Shown here in pieces: positions 25,981-36,209 of a stretch of DNA of 64,000 nucleotides. The number at the start of each line of letters is the position of its first letter. The first letter of the stretch is position 1. Where the stretch lies: assembly GCA_017560125.1 (NCBI GenBank), contig JAFYOS010000029.1:97178-161177 (forward strand), read 5' to 3'. The translations under genes and the position numbers were made by a program. The notes under the pieces were generated by a model. It was not told the origin of the DNA. It searched no databases and saw only the letters and a program-made list of their open reading frames with translations. The stretch is from Bacteroidaceae bacterium. GTDB lineage: Bacteria > Bacteroidota > Bacteroidia > Bacteroidales > Bacteroidaceae.

Positions 25981-28686
25981 ATGACGTTATATGTAATACT
26001 CTTTTTCATCGCCTTACTGATTGGAATGGCCATATCGGTTGCAGCATTCGGCACAGGAGGAAAGCGGAAGAAAATCTTTCAGGACATCTATTTCTCCGTG
26101 GAAGATACCGACGGTGTGGGTGTCCTCTATACCAAGACTGGCGAATACTCAGCCATTCTGAAGATGGACAACCCTGTACAGAAGTATTCTGCCAATGCCG
26201 ACAGCTATTATGAGTTCTCCCATCTGTTCAATGCCATAGCGCAGACATTGGGCGAAGGATATGCCCTGCACAAGCAGGACATCTTTACCCGTAAGCGTTT
26301 TGACGTGGAGGATTCAGCTAATCGTGAGTTCCTGTCATCAGCCTATTTCGGATATTTCAAAGGTCGCCACTATACGGACAGCGTTACTTATCTGACTGTA
26401 ACACAGGAATCCAAAGGAAGCCGTCTGTTCTCCTTTGACAACAAGAAATGGAGAGATTTCCTTGTCAAGATACGCAAGGTACAGGACCAGTTGAAGGATG
26501 CAGGTATCAGTGTCCGTTTCCTCACCAAAGAGGAAGCCACTGATTATGTTGACCACTATTTTGCGGTGAACTTCCGTGACAAGACCATATCCATGAGCAA
26601 CTTCAAGGTCGATGAAGAATGTATCGGCATGGGAAACAAGAAGTGCAAGGTCTATTCGCTTGTGGATGTGGATTGTGCCAATTTGCCAGGACTTGTCCGT
26701 CCTTTCACGAACATTGAGGTGAACAATACCAGTATGCCTGTTGACCTGCTCTCACTGATAGACAGCATACCGGCTGCTGAGACTGTCATCTACAATCAGA
26801 TGATATTCATGCCGAACCAGAAACGGGAAATGTCCCTATTGGAGAAAAAGAAGAACCGTCATTCTTCCATACCTAACCCATCCAACCAAATGGCTGTGGA
26901 GGACATCAAGCGTGTGCAGGAAGTCATTGCCCGTGAAAGCAAGCAGTTGGTCTATACGCACTACAACCTGATTGTGTGCTGTGATAAGGATACCGACCTT
27001 CAGAAACCAACCAACTATCTGGAGAACAGCTTCGGCAGAATGGGTATCCACATATCCAAACGTGCCTACAACCAGCTTGAACTGTTTGTCAACTCATTCC
27101 CAGGAAACTGCTACGGCATGAATCCCGAATATGACCGTTTCCTCACGTTGAGCGATGCCGCCACTTGTTTGATGTACAAGGAGCGCATCCAGCACAGTGA
27201 AGAGACACCACTGAAAATCTACTATACAGATCGTCAGGGCGTGCCTGTAGCCATAGACATCAGCGGTAAGGAAGGCAAGAACAAGATTACGGACAACAGC
27301 AATTTCTTCTGCCTTGGTCCATCTGGTAGCGGAAAGAGTTTTCACATGAACTCTGTTGTCAGACAACTGCATGAACAGCATACGGATGTGGTCATGGTAG
27401 ATACAGGTAACTCCTATGAAGGACTTTGTGAATACCTCGGCGGCAAGTACATCAGTTATACGGAAGAACGCCCCATCACCATGAATCCGTTCCGTATCAA
27501 TAAGGAAGAGTTGAACGTGGAAAAGGTCGGGTTCCTGAAGAACCTGATACTGCTCATTTGGAAAGGCTCACAGGGAACTGTCACCAAGACGGAGGAAAGA
27601 CTGATTGAACAGGTCATCACCGAATATTATGATGTCTTCTTCAACGGCTTCAACGGCTTCACTCCTCCACAGCGTGAGGACTTGCGTAAGAGTCTGACCA
27701 TCGATGACCGTAACAACAAGGATAAAGCGAATGAGTCACAGAGTGAGAAAGCTATGCGCATTGAAAAGGAAATAGATGAGATTGAACGAAGACGCAAAGA
27801 ACTGAAAGTAGAAACGCTCTCGTTCAACAGTTTCTATGAATATGCCATGCAACGTGTTCCTGACATCTGTCACGAGAACCATATAACCAATATTGACTAT
27901 TCGACCTTCCGATATATGATGAAGGACTTCTACAGAGGCGGCAACCATGACAAGACACTCAATGAGGACTTGGACAGCAGCCTCTTTGACGAGACCTTCA
28001 TTGTATTTGAAATTGACTCCATCAAGGATGATCCCTTGCTGTTCCCGTTGGTCACCCTCATCATCATGGACGTGTTCCTGCAAAAGATGCGCATCAAGAA
28101 GAACCGTAAAGTGCTGGTCATTGAAGAGGCGTGGAAAGCCATCGCTTCACCGTTGATGGCAGAATATATCAAGTACCTCTACAAGACAGCCCGTAAATTT
28201 TGGGCATCTGTCGGTGTCGTGACACAGGAGATACAGGACATCATCGGCAGTGAAATCGTCAAGGAGGCCATCATCAACAATTCTGATGTGGTAATGCTGC
28301 TTGACCAGAGCAAGTTCCGTGAACGCTTTGACGGAATCAAAAGCATTCTTGGCTTGACGGATGTGGACTGCAAGAAGATATTTACCGTGAACCGTCTGGA
28401 GAATAAGGAAGGACGCAGTTTCTTCCGTGAAGTATTCATCCGCCGTGGTCAGGTCAGCGGAGTCTATGGTGTGGAAGAGCCGAGGGAATGCTATATGACC
28501 TATACAACGGAACGTGCTGAAAAGGAAGCCCTCAAACTATATAAGTCAGAATTGGGATGTAACCATCAACAGGCTATCGAAGCCTATTGTCGTGACTGGA
28601 AACTGTCGGGTATCGACAAGTCATTGCCGTTTGCCCAAAAGGTCAATCAGACCGGACATGTACTCAATTTAAAATCCAAAAATTAA
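25981..28686 (+). CDS. traG: TraG, VirB4-type conjugation ATPase
   Basis: This is the motor for assembling the type IV secretion channel at the inner membrane. It has 901 residues. An N-terminal transmembrane segment (2-22) precedes the conserved N-terminal domain. Walker A is GPSGSGKS at 446-453, and Walker B is VLVIEEAWKA with Glu715/Glu716. SVGVVTQEIQDIIGS matches the conserved TQ motif of VirB4 ATPases. The charged insert around 585-610 (KDKANESQSEKAMRIEKEI) is typical of the Bacteroidales form. It is full length with no sign of damage. Confidence 0.93.
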   Translation: MTLYVILFFIALLIGMAISVAAFGTGGKRKKIFQDIYFSVEDTDGVGVLYTKTGEYSAILKMDNPVQKYSANADSYYEFSHLFNAIAQTLGEGYALHKQDIFTRKRFDVEDSANREFLSSAYFGYFKGRHYTDSVTYLTVTQESKGSRLFSFDNKKWRDFLVKIRKVQDQLKDAGISVRFLTKEEATDYVDHYFAVNFRDKTISMSNFKVDEECIGMGNKKCKVYSLVDVDCANLPGLVRPFTNIEVNNTSMPVDLLSLIDSIPAAETVIYNQMIFMPNQKREMSLLEKKKNRHSSIPNPSNQMAVEDIKRVQEVIARESKQLVYTHYNLIVCCDKDTDLQKPTNYLENSFGRMGIHISKRAYNQLELFVNSFPGNCYGMNPEYDRFLTLSDAATCLMYKERIQHSEETPLKIYYTDRQGVPVAIDISGKEGKNKITDNSNFFCLGPSGSGKSFHMNSVVRQLHEQHTDVVMVDTGNSYEGLCEYLGGKYISYTEERPITMNPFRINKEELNVEKVGFLKNLILLIWKGSQGTVTKTEERLIEQVITEYYDVFFNGFNGFTPPQREDLRKSLTIDDRNNKDKANESQSEKAMRIEKEIDEIERRRKELKVETLSFNSFYEYAMQRVPDICHENHITNIDYSTFRYMMKDFYRGGNHDKTLNEDLDSSLFDETFIVFEIDSIKDDPLLFPLVTLIIMDVFLQKMRIKKNRKVLVIEEAWKAIASPLMAEYIKYLYKTARKFWASVGVVTQEIQDIIGSEIVKEAIINNSDVVMLLDQSKFRERFDGIKSILGLTDVDCKKIFTVNRLENKEGRSFFREVFIRRGQVSGVYGVEEPRECYMTYTTERAEKEALKLYKSELGCNHQQAIEAYCRDWKLSGIDKSLPFAQKVNQTGHVLNLKSKN

Positions 28687-28707
28687 AGCCATATTCAAAA
28701 TATTCAG

Positions 28708-31257
28708 ATGAAAAGAATCCTACTCATATTTTCGGTTATCTGTTCTGTCCTGGTTACAGCCAAGGCACAGGTCAGTGTGAACTACGACCAGAAGACGGTC
28801 GCAGCCATGGCCGGTGCATACGCCACTGAGACAGCCGCTGAAGCCTATTACGATGAGCAGGTGAAAGCCATATTGAAACATTACAATGCGGCAGAAGTGG
28901 CAGCGGCAGGAATTTTTACGTCAAAGTTCCTTGACCGTAAGGCTCTGACGGAATTGGGGATATGGAGCAGCAGTACCGAAAACTACTACTATCGCCGCAT
29001 CTACAACCTTGTCAGTGCCAAGATAATGCCAAAAATTTGGACGGTAGCGGGCCTTATGCTTGAAAGTCCGCATACCGCACTCTATTGGGGCAGTTACCTG
29101 ATGAAGATCTGCACAGAAGTGAAAAGCCTCTGTATGCAGTTCGAGTCCGTTGTTACCAATGGAAGGCTGTCGTTTGCGGACATCGCTTTCCTTGAAATGA
29201 ATCCGTCCATCGCTCCGCTTTTCAGATTGTCGGAATCAGGAGGCATTGACTGGGAAACACTGATTGATGACCTTACGGACATACCGAACAACTTCACCAA
29301 GGAGAATCTGATGGCAGACATCGACAACCTGTATAATATGGGGGTCGGACTGGCTACGGCAGGAACGGAGAATTTCATGAACACACTGATGGGCGGCAGC
29401 AGTTTCAACGAACTGTTCCAAGGAAATACAACAGCCATCATCAATACCGTTGAAGGTACCTATCATCTGTATGAGCAACTTGACCGTTCTGTCGGCAACA
29501 CACTCCTGCATATGATTGGCGGTAAGGAAAACGTGGCCGGACTGTTTGACGTGTCAAACTATAATCTCACCCCATGGGTGACAGACTATCTCAATGAGAC
29601 GATGGGAAGGTATTATACCCAACGATGGTACATCGCCAGACGTGACCAAGGTTCGGAAGTACTCTGCGACTATTATCCTCCGACAGATGACAACAGCGTC
29701 ATCAATGGCGGTGAATGGACACGTTTCAATACTTCCGATCCGAGTTTTTATCCCAACTCGTCACAAACAGAGCAGATTCTCTGTAATTCGGAGAACTATG
29801 CCGGATGGTCACGGGAAAAGGTCAACCAACTGAACAGGCAGAATGATGGCTATACCTATAATATCAGCTACTCACGCTATGCCTATGTCATCAGCAAGAA
29901 GAACAAGCAGGTCAAGAAATCATATGCCTATTCCATCCGTGTAACCAAGAGCTGGAACCATGTGGAAGAGGTCTATGAAGATGTCTTCGATTCCTATTCC
30001 ATGGACTTGAACACCTTCAAGAGTGTATTGCAAGCACGACTGACGGAGTTCAACGACAACGAAGACGGCTATGTCTATTATATCGGCAGTGATTCCAAAC
30101 AGTACTACCAGTCAACGGATGAAACCAAACTGAAGGGATGTGAAAGTGTCATTGTCAGTGTGACATGCAGCGACGGTGTAACACTTATTAGCGGTTCTAC
30201 ACAATACAAATGCCGTACATGTGGAGGCATTCTGAATGCCCACTCAAAGGAATGTGTCATGCGTACAACCCTGACTGAAAACGAGCTTGACCTCTCGGAA
30301 CTGGATGAGTTGGAACTGGAATACAAACAGCAGATAGCCCTTCTGCAAAGTCAGATACAGCAGTTGGAAGAGACAAATGCCTCTCTGATCAAACAGATAG
30401 CAGGTGCGACAGTAGAGGATGCAGCGGTTCTCAGACAACAATACAATGCCAACAAGAACCGTATCACCCAGCTGGAAAAGGAACTGTCCGACTGGCAGAA
30501 AAAACTGGAAGACCTGACCGAAGCAAGGGCTGAAGCAGAAAGTGAGAATACCACACAGACGGATGACTACTATCGTATTCCTGCCATCATGCAGGACTGC
30601 AAGACCGCCTATAATCTCACCTGGAACGGTGAAGGATGGTGGTCGGGATATACCTATTACCGGGAGGCGACAGCACCAAACATTAATGGAGTCATCACCT
30701 TCAAGGCAACCATTTCGATAGCACGTAAGCCGAAGTATTTTCTCGGTATCAAGATACACCGTGCCATCATGCAGATAAGTTGGGAATTGACGGCAGACTA
30801 TACAGATACCGAAGTAGTTGACATTATATCTCTCGATACCGATATGAGCGAACAGGAAAAGACCCGTTTCGTCAACGACCGGCTTTCAGAGATTGCCCGA
30901 CAATATCCTACTTGCCAGCTCAGTACGGAATATGTACGTAATGAACCGCCGGAAACAGACAACAGTGAAGACACCTATCATCTGTTGTGGTCATCTGATC
31001 GACTGGCTATCGCACGAGGTATTGATGTAAGGCTGACAAAGATATATGCCGACCTGATTTCATTGGAGAAAATGATGCATTACAAACTGTCCATCATCGA
31101 TGTATTGAAGGATATTGGACCACATATCAATGAAGACCAAGGACGACGGTTGACATTGGTGGAACAATGCAGGAGAAGATGGCTGCGTGGAGCGGCAAAC
31201 AGCCTGCACGCTATCGGATATAACGGAAAATATGAGGAGGACATTGATGATGAATAG
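28708..31257 (+). CDS. Large exported tra-operon protein with coiled coil, unknown
   Basis: This 849-residue protein has a signal peptide (about 1-20, ending AKA). Its N-terminal half is helical, with no strong membrane segment after the signal. A Cys pair pattern (CRTCGGILNAHSKEC) near residues 499-513 could bind zinc. A long coiled coil runs at about 535-620 (LEYKQQIALLQSQIQQLEE and on). A beta-rich C-terminal part follows. It overlaps the next gene by 11 bases, so the two are translationally coupled. I do not recognise the family. By position it is a periplasmic part of the transfer apparatus specific to this tra subtype. Confidence 0.7.
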   Translation: MKRILLIFSVICSVLVTAKAQVSVNYDQKTVAAMAGAYATETAAEAYYDEQVKAILKHYNAAEVAAAGIFTSKFLDRKALTELGIWSSSTENYYYRRIYNLVSAKIMPKIWTVAGLMLESPHTALYWGSYLMKICTEVKSLCMQFESVVTNGRLSFADIAFLEMNPSIAPLFRLSESGGIDWETLIDDLTDIPNNFTKENLMADIDNLYNMGVGLATAGTENFMNTLMGGSSFNELFQGNTTAIINTVEGTYHLYEQLDRSVGNTLLHMIGGKENVAGLFDVSNYNLTPWVTDYLNETMGRYYTQRWYIARRDQGSEVLCDYYPPTDDNSVINGGEWTRFNTSDPSFYPNSSQTEQILCNSENYAGWSREKVNQLNRQNDGYTYNISYSRYAYVISKKNKQVKKSYAYSIRVTKSWNHVEEVYEDVFDSYSMDLNTFKSVLQARLTEFNDNEDGYVYYIGSDSKQYYQSTDETKLKGCESVIVSVTCSDGVTLISGSTQYKCRTCGGILNAHSKECVMRTTLTENELDLSELDELELEYKQQIALLQSQIQQLEETNASLIKQIAGATVEDAAVLRQQYNANKNRITQLEKELSDWQKKLEDLTEARAEAESENTTQTDDYYRIPAIMQDCKTAYNLTWNGEGWWSGYTYYREATAPNINGVITFKATISIARKPKYFLGIKIHRAIMQISWELTADYTDTEVVDIISLDTDMSEQEKTRFVNDRLSEIARQYPTCQLSTEYVRNEPPETDNSEDTYHLLWSSDRLAIARGIDVRLTKIYADLISLEKMMHYKLSIIDVLKDIGPHINEDQGRRLTLVEQCRRRWLRGAANSLHAIGYNGKYEEDIDDE

Positions 31258-31987
31258 ACCATTTTCCATATTGATACTGCTTTTGTTTATGATGATGCCT
31301 CAGATAACGAAAGCGCAATGGGCTTTTGACTTCGTTTCTGTAGAAGCATACATCAATGACCACAAGAAACAGCGGAGTCTGTTGCTAGCCCGTTCCACTT
31401 TGGAACTGAGCAACCAACTGTTGCACGAATACAGCAGTGATGCCACCGTAGAATACAAGACCTTGAACGTAGATTTGGACAAATACACAAGGGCGTTCGA
31501 TGTGGTAGATGTGCTCTACCAGTCCTTGCGTACCAGTCTGAATGTCTATTCCACCTACAATACGGTGAGTGACAGGATAACTGACTACAAGAATTTGCTG
31601 GAGGACTATAGAGAAAAAGTACTTGAAAGGAACAAGATAGCCGTTTCCGACACGATAATCATCAGTGTCAATTTGCGATGCATACAGAAGATAGCCGATG
31701 AAGGACAGCATCTTTACCGTTCGGTCAGTGACCTTGTACTGTATGCGACAGGTGCAGCTGCCTGTTCGACTTCCGACTTGCTTCTGGTATTGGAAAGCAT
31801 CAACACGTCATTGGACAACATCGAGAGACATCTGAACCGCTCTTACTTCGAGACATGGAGGTATATCCAACTCCGAATGGGATATTGGAAAGAGGCTGTC
31901 TATCGGACAAAGACGAAGCAGCAACTGATTGATGATGCTTTCGGCAGATGGAGGGAAGCAGGGCTGAATCCCGGCAATAGAGAATGA
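31247..31987 (+). CDS. Periplasmic helical tra protein (VirB5/TraI position)
   Basis: The start is the ATGATG at 31247/31250, overlapping the previous stop; the longer frame from 31187 is unlikely. About 246 residues. A signal peptide ends at ITKAQ, followed by a mostly alpha-helical secreted domain. The C-terminus, DAFGRWREAGLNPG, is nearly repeated in the next gene (SAMNRWREAGWKTAG), so the two are likely paralogous or share an assembly signal. VirB5-like minor pilin function is inference from size, secretion and place. Confidence 0.65.
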   Translation: MMNRPFSILILLLFMMMPQITKAQWAFDFVSVEAYINDHKKQRSLLLARSTLELSNQLLHEYSSDATVEYKTLNVDLDKYTRAFDVVDVLYQSLRTSLNVYSTYNTVSDRITDYKNLLEDYREKVLERNKIAVSDTIIISVNLRCIQKIADEGQHLYRSVSDLVLYATGAAACSTSDLLLVLESINTSLDNIERHLNRSYFETWRYIQLRMGYWKEAVYRTKTKQQLIDDAFGRWREAGLNPGNRE

Positions 31988-32004
31988 TTTTAAAATAACG
32001 GAAT

Positions 32005-32763
32005 ATGAAAGAAAACTTGAAGTTGAAAACAGCATTTGGACATCTCAGAGGAATGGCGGCAGCATTTGTCCTGTTATGTTCATCGGACATGATGGCGCAA
32101 AGCGTGAGCTATAACCATGATGCAGCCAAAATGAATCAGATTACCATCATGGAAATCGGGTCGGGCGGTCTGACACCATCCATCTACTATGATGCACTTC
32201 ACCGAAATTATTCCAAAAGTGCAGCAAGGAAAAACAAACTGTCATTCCGTACATTGGCAGGCATCAACCTATATAACCAGGTCGATGAAGCGGAGGCATT
32301 GGATTCCGCTCTTGCCAAACGTGCAGAGATAGAAGCATTGAATGTGGCTGACCGAAGCGGTGGTGCGCTTGACCTTGCATGGGTGGCAGAAGGCGGCAAA
32401 CTTACTGCCAAAATGGAGGATTTCGAACGGAACATCAACCGCATATTACAGGCAGGCGGTATAGCCAACGAGCAAAGCCATTGGAAAGAGCACTACAACA
32501 TGTACCAATGTGCAATCAAGGCGACACAGGAAGCCTACATGCCGAATGCACAACGGAAAAAGGAATACCTGCGCATCTATGCGGATGTGGCAAAGAAAAA
32601 CGAAGACCTTATACATTATATCGTCAGGTTATCCAATGCCGAAAAGACATCCGAACTGCTGAACGCCACGTATGAGCGTCCAGACAGTAAGATGCATATC
32701 ATCCGTTCGGCAATGAACCGATGGAGGGAAGCAGGTTGGAAAACGGCAGGTGCAAATGAATAG
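32005..32763 (+). CDS. Exported helical tra protein (DUF5045-like)
   Basis: It has 252 residues. A signal peptide with an extended basic start ends near MMAQ. The rest is charged and alpha-helical without membrane segments, ending in NRWREAGWKTAG, like its upstream neighbour. Proteins of this kind, called DUF5045, occur between the VirB4 and TraJ genes in several Bacteroidales tra operons. A periplasmic helper role in pilus or channel assembly is likely but unproven. It is followed after 29 bases by traJ. Confidence 0.65.
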   Translation: MKENLKLKTAFGHLRGMAAAFVLLCSSDMMAQSVSYNHDAAKMNQITIMEIGSGGLTPSIYYDALHRNYSKSAARKNKLSFRTLAGINLYNQVDEAEALDSALAKRAEIEALNVADRSGGALDLAWVAEGGKLTAKMEDFERNINRILQAGGIANEQSHWKEHYNMYQCAIKATQEAYMPNAQRKKEYLRIYADVAKKNEDLIHYIVRLSNAEKTSELLNATYERPDSKMHIIRSAMNRWREAGWKTAGANE

Positions 32764-32792
32764 ACTATAAACGAAACAACATATATCCGACT

Positions 32793-33923
32793 ATGGCAGA
32801 CAATATCCTTTCCGATTTCGGAATAAATATACTCGAAGAAGAGATTGACGACGTGATATTCCAGACGAACGAGTTCCTGTGTGACGCGACATTCACGGGT
32901 ACACAAGGGCCTTTCTGGTGGATCCTACAGATGTGTATGGCATTGGCAGCTCTCTTCTCGCTCATCGTGGCGGCAAACATGGCCTATAAGATGATGGTGA
33001 AGCATGAACCGCTTGACGTGATGAAACTGTTCAAGCCACTGGTCATATCCCTGATTATGACATGGTGGTATCCACCTGCAGATACAGGCATGAACAACAG
33101 CGGAAACAGCTGGTGCGTATTGGACTTCCTTTCCTATATCCCTAACGCCATCGGCTCCTATACGCATGACCTCTATCAGGCGGAAGCGACGCAGATTGGT
33201 GACAAGTTTCAGGAAGTGCAGGAACTTATCTATGTACGTGACACCCTATATACAAGCCTTCAGGCAAAAGCTGATGTGGCACATTCGGGTACGAGTGACC
33301 CCAATCTGATTGAGTCCACCATGGAACAGACGGGAGTCGATGAGGTGACACAGATGGAAACGGATGCTTCAAGACTTTGGTTCACCTCGCTTGTCAGCGG
33401 TGTCACCGTCTGTATTGACAAGATTGTCATGGTGATTGCACTCATTGTATTCCGCATAGGCTGGTGGGCAACCATCTACTGCCAGCAGATACTCTTGGGT
33501 ATGCTGACCATTTTCGGGCCGATACAATGGGCATTCTCCCTGCTTCCGAAATGGGAAGGTGCATGGGCAAAGTGGATGATACGCTATCTGACCGTCCATT
33601 TTTATGGAGCGATGTTGTACTTCGTCGGTTTCTATGTCCTCCTGCTCTTCGATATCGTATTATGCATACAGGTGGAGAATCTGACTGCCATCACACAAAG
33701 TGAAACGACCATGGCGGCATATCTTCAGAACTCCTTCTTCTCTGCCGGTTATCTGATGGCGGCAAGCATTGTGGCCCTCAAATGCCTGAACCTTGTTCCT
33801 GACTTGGCGGCATGGATGATTCCTGAAGGTGACACGGCTTTCTCTACCCGTAACTTCGGTGAGGGTGTGGCACAGCAAGCCAAGGCATCCACTACTGGAG
33901 CCATTTCAAGCATGATGAGATAG
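32793..33923 (+). CDS. traJ: TraJ, VirB6-like polytopic channel protein
   Basis: This 376-residue inner-membrane protein has about six transmembrane helices: near 50-70, 85-100, 205-230, 235-255, 268-290 and 315-335. There is a long hydrophilic loop at 120-200. Its motif FGPIQWAFSLLPKWEGAWAK and following YLTVHFYGAMLYFVGFY are characteristic of TraJ of CTnDOT-type elements. VirB6-type proteins line the inner-membrane translocation channel. Gene order traJ-traK-TraL-like-traM-traN is the standard one, supporting the assignment. Confidence 0.87.
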   Translation: MADNILSDFGINILEEEIDDVIFQTNEFLCDATFTGTQGPFWWILQMCMALAALFSLIVAANMAYKMMVKHEPLDVMKLFKPLVISLIMTWWYPPADTGMNNSGNSWCVLDFLSYIPNAIGSYTHDLYQAEATQIGDKFQEVQELIYVRDTLYTSLQAKADVAHSGTSDPNLIESTMEQTGVDEVTQMETDASRLWFTSLVSGVTVCIDKIVMVIALIVFRIGWWATIYCQQILLGMLTIFGPIQWAFSLLPKWEGAWAKWMIRYLTVHFYGAMLYFVGFYVLLLFDIVLCIQVENLTAITQSETTMAAYLQNSFFSAGYLMAASIVALKCLNLVPDLAAWMIPEGDTAFSTRNFGEGVAQQAKASTTGAISSMMR

Positions 33924-33954
33924 ACAATAATATAGGTAATAAGAACAGTAAATT

Positions 33955-34569
33955 ATGGTAATCAAGAATCTTGAAAACAAAATCAAGCTGGTAACAATCA
34001 TCTGCAGCTGCTTCCTGGTCGGCTGCATCCTTATCAGCATCTCCAGCATCTGGACGGCCCGGGGCATGGTGTCGGATGCACAACAGAAGGTGTATGTACT
34101 GGACGGGAACGTACCCATACTGGTACAGCGTACCACCATGGAAGAGACCTTGGATGTGGAAGCAAAGAGTCACATCGAAATGTTCCACCATTTCTTCTTC
34201 ACGCTTGCTCCTGATGACAAGTACATCAAATATACGATGGAGAAAGCCATGTATCTGGTGGATGAAACGGGACTGGCACAGTACAATACCTTGAAGGAAA
34301 AAGGCTTCTATTCCAACATCATGGGTACAAGTGCGGTCTTCTCCATCTTCTGTGACAGTATCAACTTCAATGAGGAAAAGATGGAGTTCACCTACTATGG
34401 CCGTCAGCGTATCGAGAGACGCACAAGCATCCTGACCCGTGAACTGGTGACAGGCGGAAAACTCAAGCGTGTACCGAGGACGGAGAACAATCCCCATGGA
34501 CTCCTAATCGTGAACTGGAGAACATTGCTCAACAAGGATATTGAGCAGAAGACAAAATCCACCTACTAA
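33955..34569 (+). CDS. traK: TraK, VirB8-like core protein
   Basis: It has 204 residues: a short cytoplasmic start, one transmembrane helix (about 13-33), then a periplasmic NTF2-like domain as in VirB8. FTLAPDDKYIKYTMEKAMYL and SVFSIFCDSI agree with TraK of Bacteroidales conjugative elements. It nucleates the inner-membrane part of the type IV machine and contacts VirB9/VirB10-like proteins, here TraN and TraM. The next gene follows after 11 bases. Confidence 0.9.
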   Translation: MVIKNLENKIKLVTIICSCFLVGCILISISSIWTARGMVSDAQQKVYVLDGNVPILVQRTTMEETLDVEAKSHIEMFHHFFFTLAPDDKYIKYTMEKAMYLVDETGLAQYNTLKEKGFYSNIMGTSAVFSIFCDSINFNEEKMEFTYYGRQRIERRTSILTRELVTGGKLKRVPRTENNPHGLLIVNWRTLLNKDIEQKTKSTY

Positions 34570-34580
34570 TCTTCGACGCT

Positions 34581-34958
34581 ATGGGATGGAAGAAACTCAT
34601 TTTCGGCGAAAAGATGCCGGACAAGGATGATCCGAAGTACAGGAAACAGTATGAGAAGGAAGTGGATGCAGGTAGAAGGACGGCAAGACTGTTGGGAATT
34701 GACAAGGCGGCAGCCTCTGTTCAGCGGTTCGCCATCAGGTTTCCGAGGTTCTTCCTGGTATTGGTGTTCGGTGTCGTTATTTTCTGCCTGGGCTATAACA
34801 TTTACCGTATAGCAACGGTAGCCAATATGCCCAGAGAAAGGATTACCGCAACAGAGAGACAGGAAGGGCTGCTGAAGAAACGGCATGTGGAAAGAATGGA
34901 TACGATAACAGTGAAACATATTAATTCCGATAATGATGATGATAACAGACAAGATTAA
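34581..34958 (+). CDS. TraL-like (DUF3989) single-span membrane protein
   Basis: It has 125 residues. A charged cytoplasmic N-terminus (to about 55) is followed by one transmembrane helix (FPRFFLVLVFGVVIFCLGYN) and a short hydrophilic tail. Position between traK and traM and the single helix fit DUF3989/TraL. Its last 26 bases overlap the traM start, indicating coupled translation. Function in the machine is unknown, though linking or stabilising TraM is plausible. Confidence 0.7.
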   Translation: MGWKKLIFGEKMPDKDDPKYRKQYEKEVDAGRRTARLLGIDKAAASVQRFAIRFPRFFLVLVFGVVIFCLGYNIYRIATVANMPRERITATERQEGLLKKRHVERMDTITVKHINSDNDDDNRQD

Positions 34959-36186
34959 CTTCAGACAGCCGAAGTACATGCTTCCGCTGATAATCTATTT
35001 ACCGCTGTTGGGTGCAGGATACTTCATCTTCGACCTGTTCGACACGGAACTGGCAGAGGTTCCCACCCAAATGCAGACGACCGAGTACCTGAATCCCGAA
35101 CTGCCCGAAGCCCAAATCAAGAATGACGGCATCGGAGGAAGGTATGAGAGTATGGTAAAATCCTACGGACGGATCCAGGATTACAGTGCGGTAGAAAATA
35201 TTGAACGTGATGACAACAATGAGAACAAGGAAAACTACGACTCCAAGTATTCCGAAGATGACCTTGCCCTGCTTGATGCAGAAGCGGCACAAAGGACGGA
35301 AGAGCTGGAAAGGCTACGTGAGATGCAGGAACGCCTGCGCCAAAGTGCGGACAAGGGCGAAAGTATGAAAGACTCTGCTATAGTTACTCCATTGACGGAG
35401 GAAGAACGGATAGCATTAGGCAAGGCACGGGAAAAGGAAGCCCTTGCTGCACTTGACAAGGCTCTGGCCGAAGCCCGTCTGCAAGGCAGGAAAGGGCTGG
35501 AGAATGTCAATGAGTCAGCCAAAGACCTTGCCCTGAAGGATTCGGCGACAACAGGTTCCGTCATCAAGGGGAAAGTGGAAATCAATGAAAGGAGTGTCAC
35601 TTCGTTGGATGAGAACGATGAATCACAGACTGTAACCAAGATGAAACGGCCGTCATCATCCTACTTCAATACTTTGGCGGAGAATGAGCCTGAGCCGAAG
35701 CTGATAAAGGCAATCATCGACGAGGACATCAAGGCGGTGGACGGTTCGAGGGTCAGGTTGCGTCTGCTAGACGATGTGGAAATCAATGATATCATAGTAC
35801 CGCAAGGAGCATATCTGTATGCCACTATGAGCGGTTTCGGAAGCCAGCGTGTCAAGGGAAGCATCAAGAGCGTCCTTGTAGGGGACGAACTGGTAAAGGT
35901 GAATCTCTCCTTGTATGACACGGACGGTCTGGAAGGATTGTACGTACCCAGCAGCCAGTTCCGTGAAACTACCAAGGATGTAGCCAGCGGTGCGATGAGC
36001 GGTAGCGTGAACATGAACACGGGAACCGGAGGCAACAGCTTTACCCAATGGGGAATGCAGGCCATACAAAATGCTTACCAGAAAACGAGCAATGCCCTTT
36101 CAAAAGCTGTCAGAAAGAACCGGGTGAAACTTAAATACGGTACTTTCGTCTATCTGGTCAACGGCAGGGAAAAGAAAGACAAATAA
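34933..36186 (+). CDS. traM: TraM, VirB10-like core-spanning protein
   Basis: It has 417 residues: one transmembrane helix (about 15-33), then a long charged, Glu/Lys/Arg-rich region (about 95-200) likely to be coiled coil spanning the periplasm. The C-terminal beta-barrel domain (from about 250) includes AIIDEDIKAVDGSRVRLRLL and IIVPQGAYLYATMSGFGSQR. This design is VirB10/TraM, which senses ATP use and opens the outer-membrane pore. ATGs at 34933, 34936 and 34939 compete for the start. Confidence 0.9.
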   Translation: MMMITDKINFRQPKYMLPLIIYLPLLGAGYFIFDLFDTELAEVPTQMQTTEYLNPELPEAQIKNDGIGGRYESMVKSYGRIQDYSAVENIERDDNNENKENYDSKYSEDDLALLDAEAAQRTEELERLREMQERLRQSADKGESMKDSAIVTPLTEEERIALGKAREKEALAALDKALAEARLQGRKGLENVNESAKDLALKDSATTGSVIKGKVEINERSVTSLDENDESQTVTKMKRPSSSYFNTLAENEPEPKLIKAIIDEDIKAVDGSRVRLRLLDDVEINDIIVPQGAYLYATMSGFGSQRVKGSIKSVLVGDELVKVNLSLYDTDGLEGLYVPSSQFRETTKDVASGAMSGSVNMNTGTGGNSFTQWGMQAIQNAYQKTSNALSKAVRKNRVKLKYGTFVYLVNGREKKDK

Positions 36187-36209
36187 AATGACTCAATAAT
36201 TGGAAGATT

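Noticed and set aside
31187-31246. Earlier start for the VirB5-position protein
   Set aside because: The extra residues lie within the previous gene and precede a proper signal peptide. ATGATG at 31247 gives the expected export signal.
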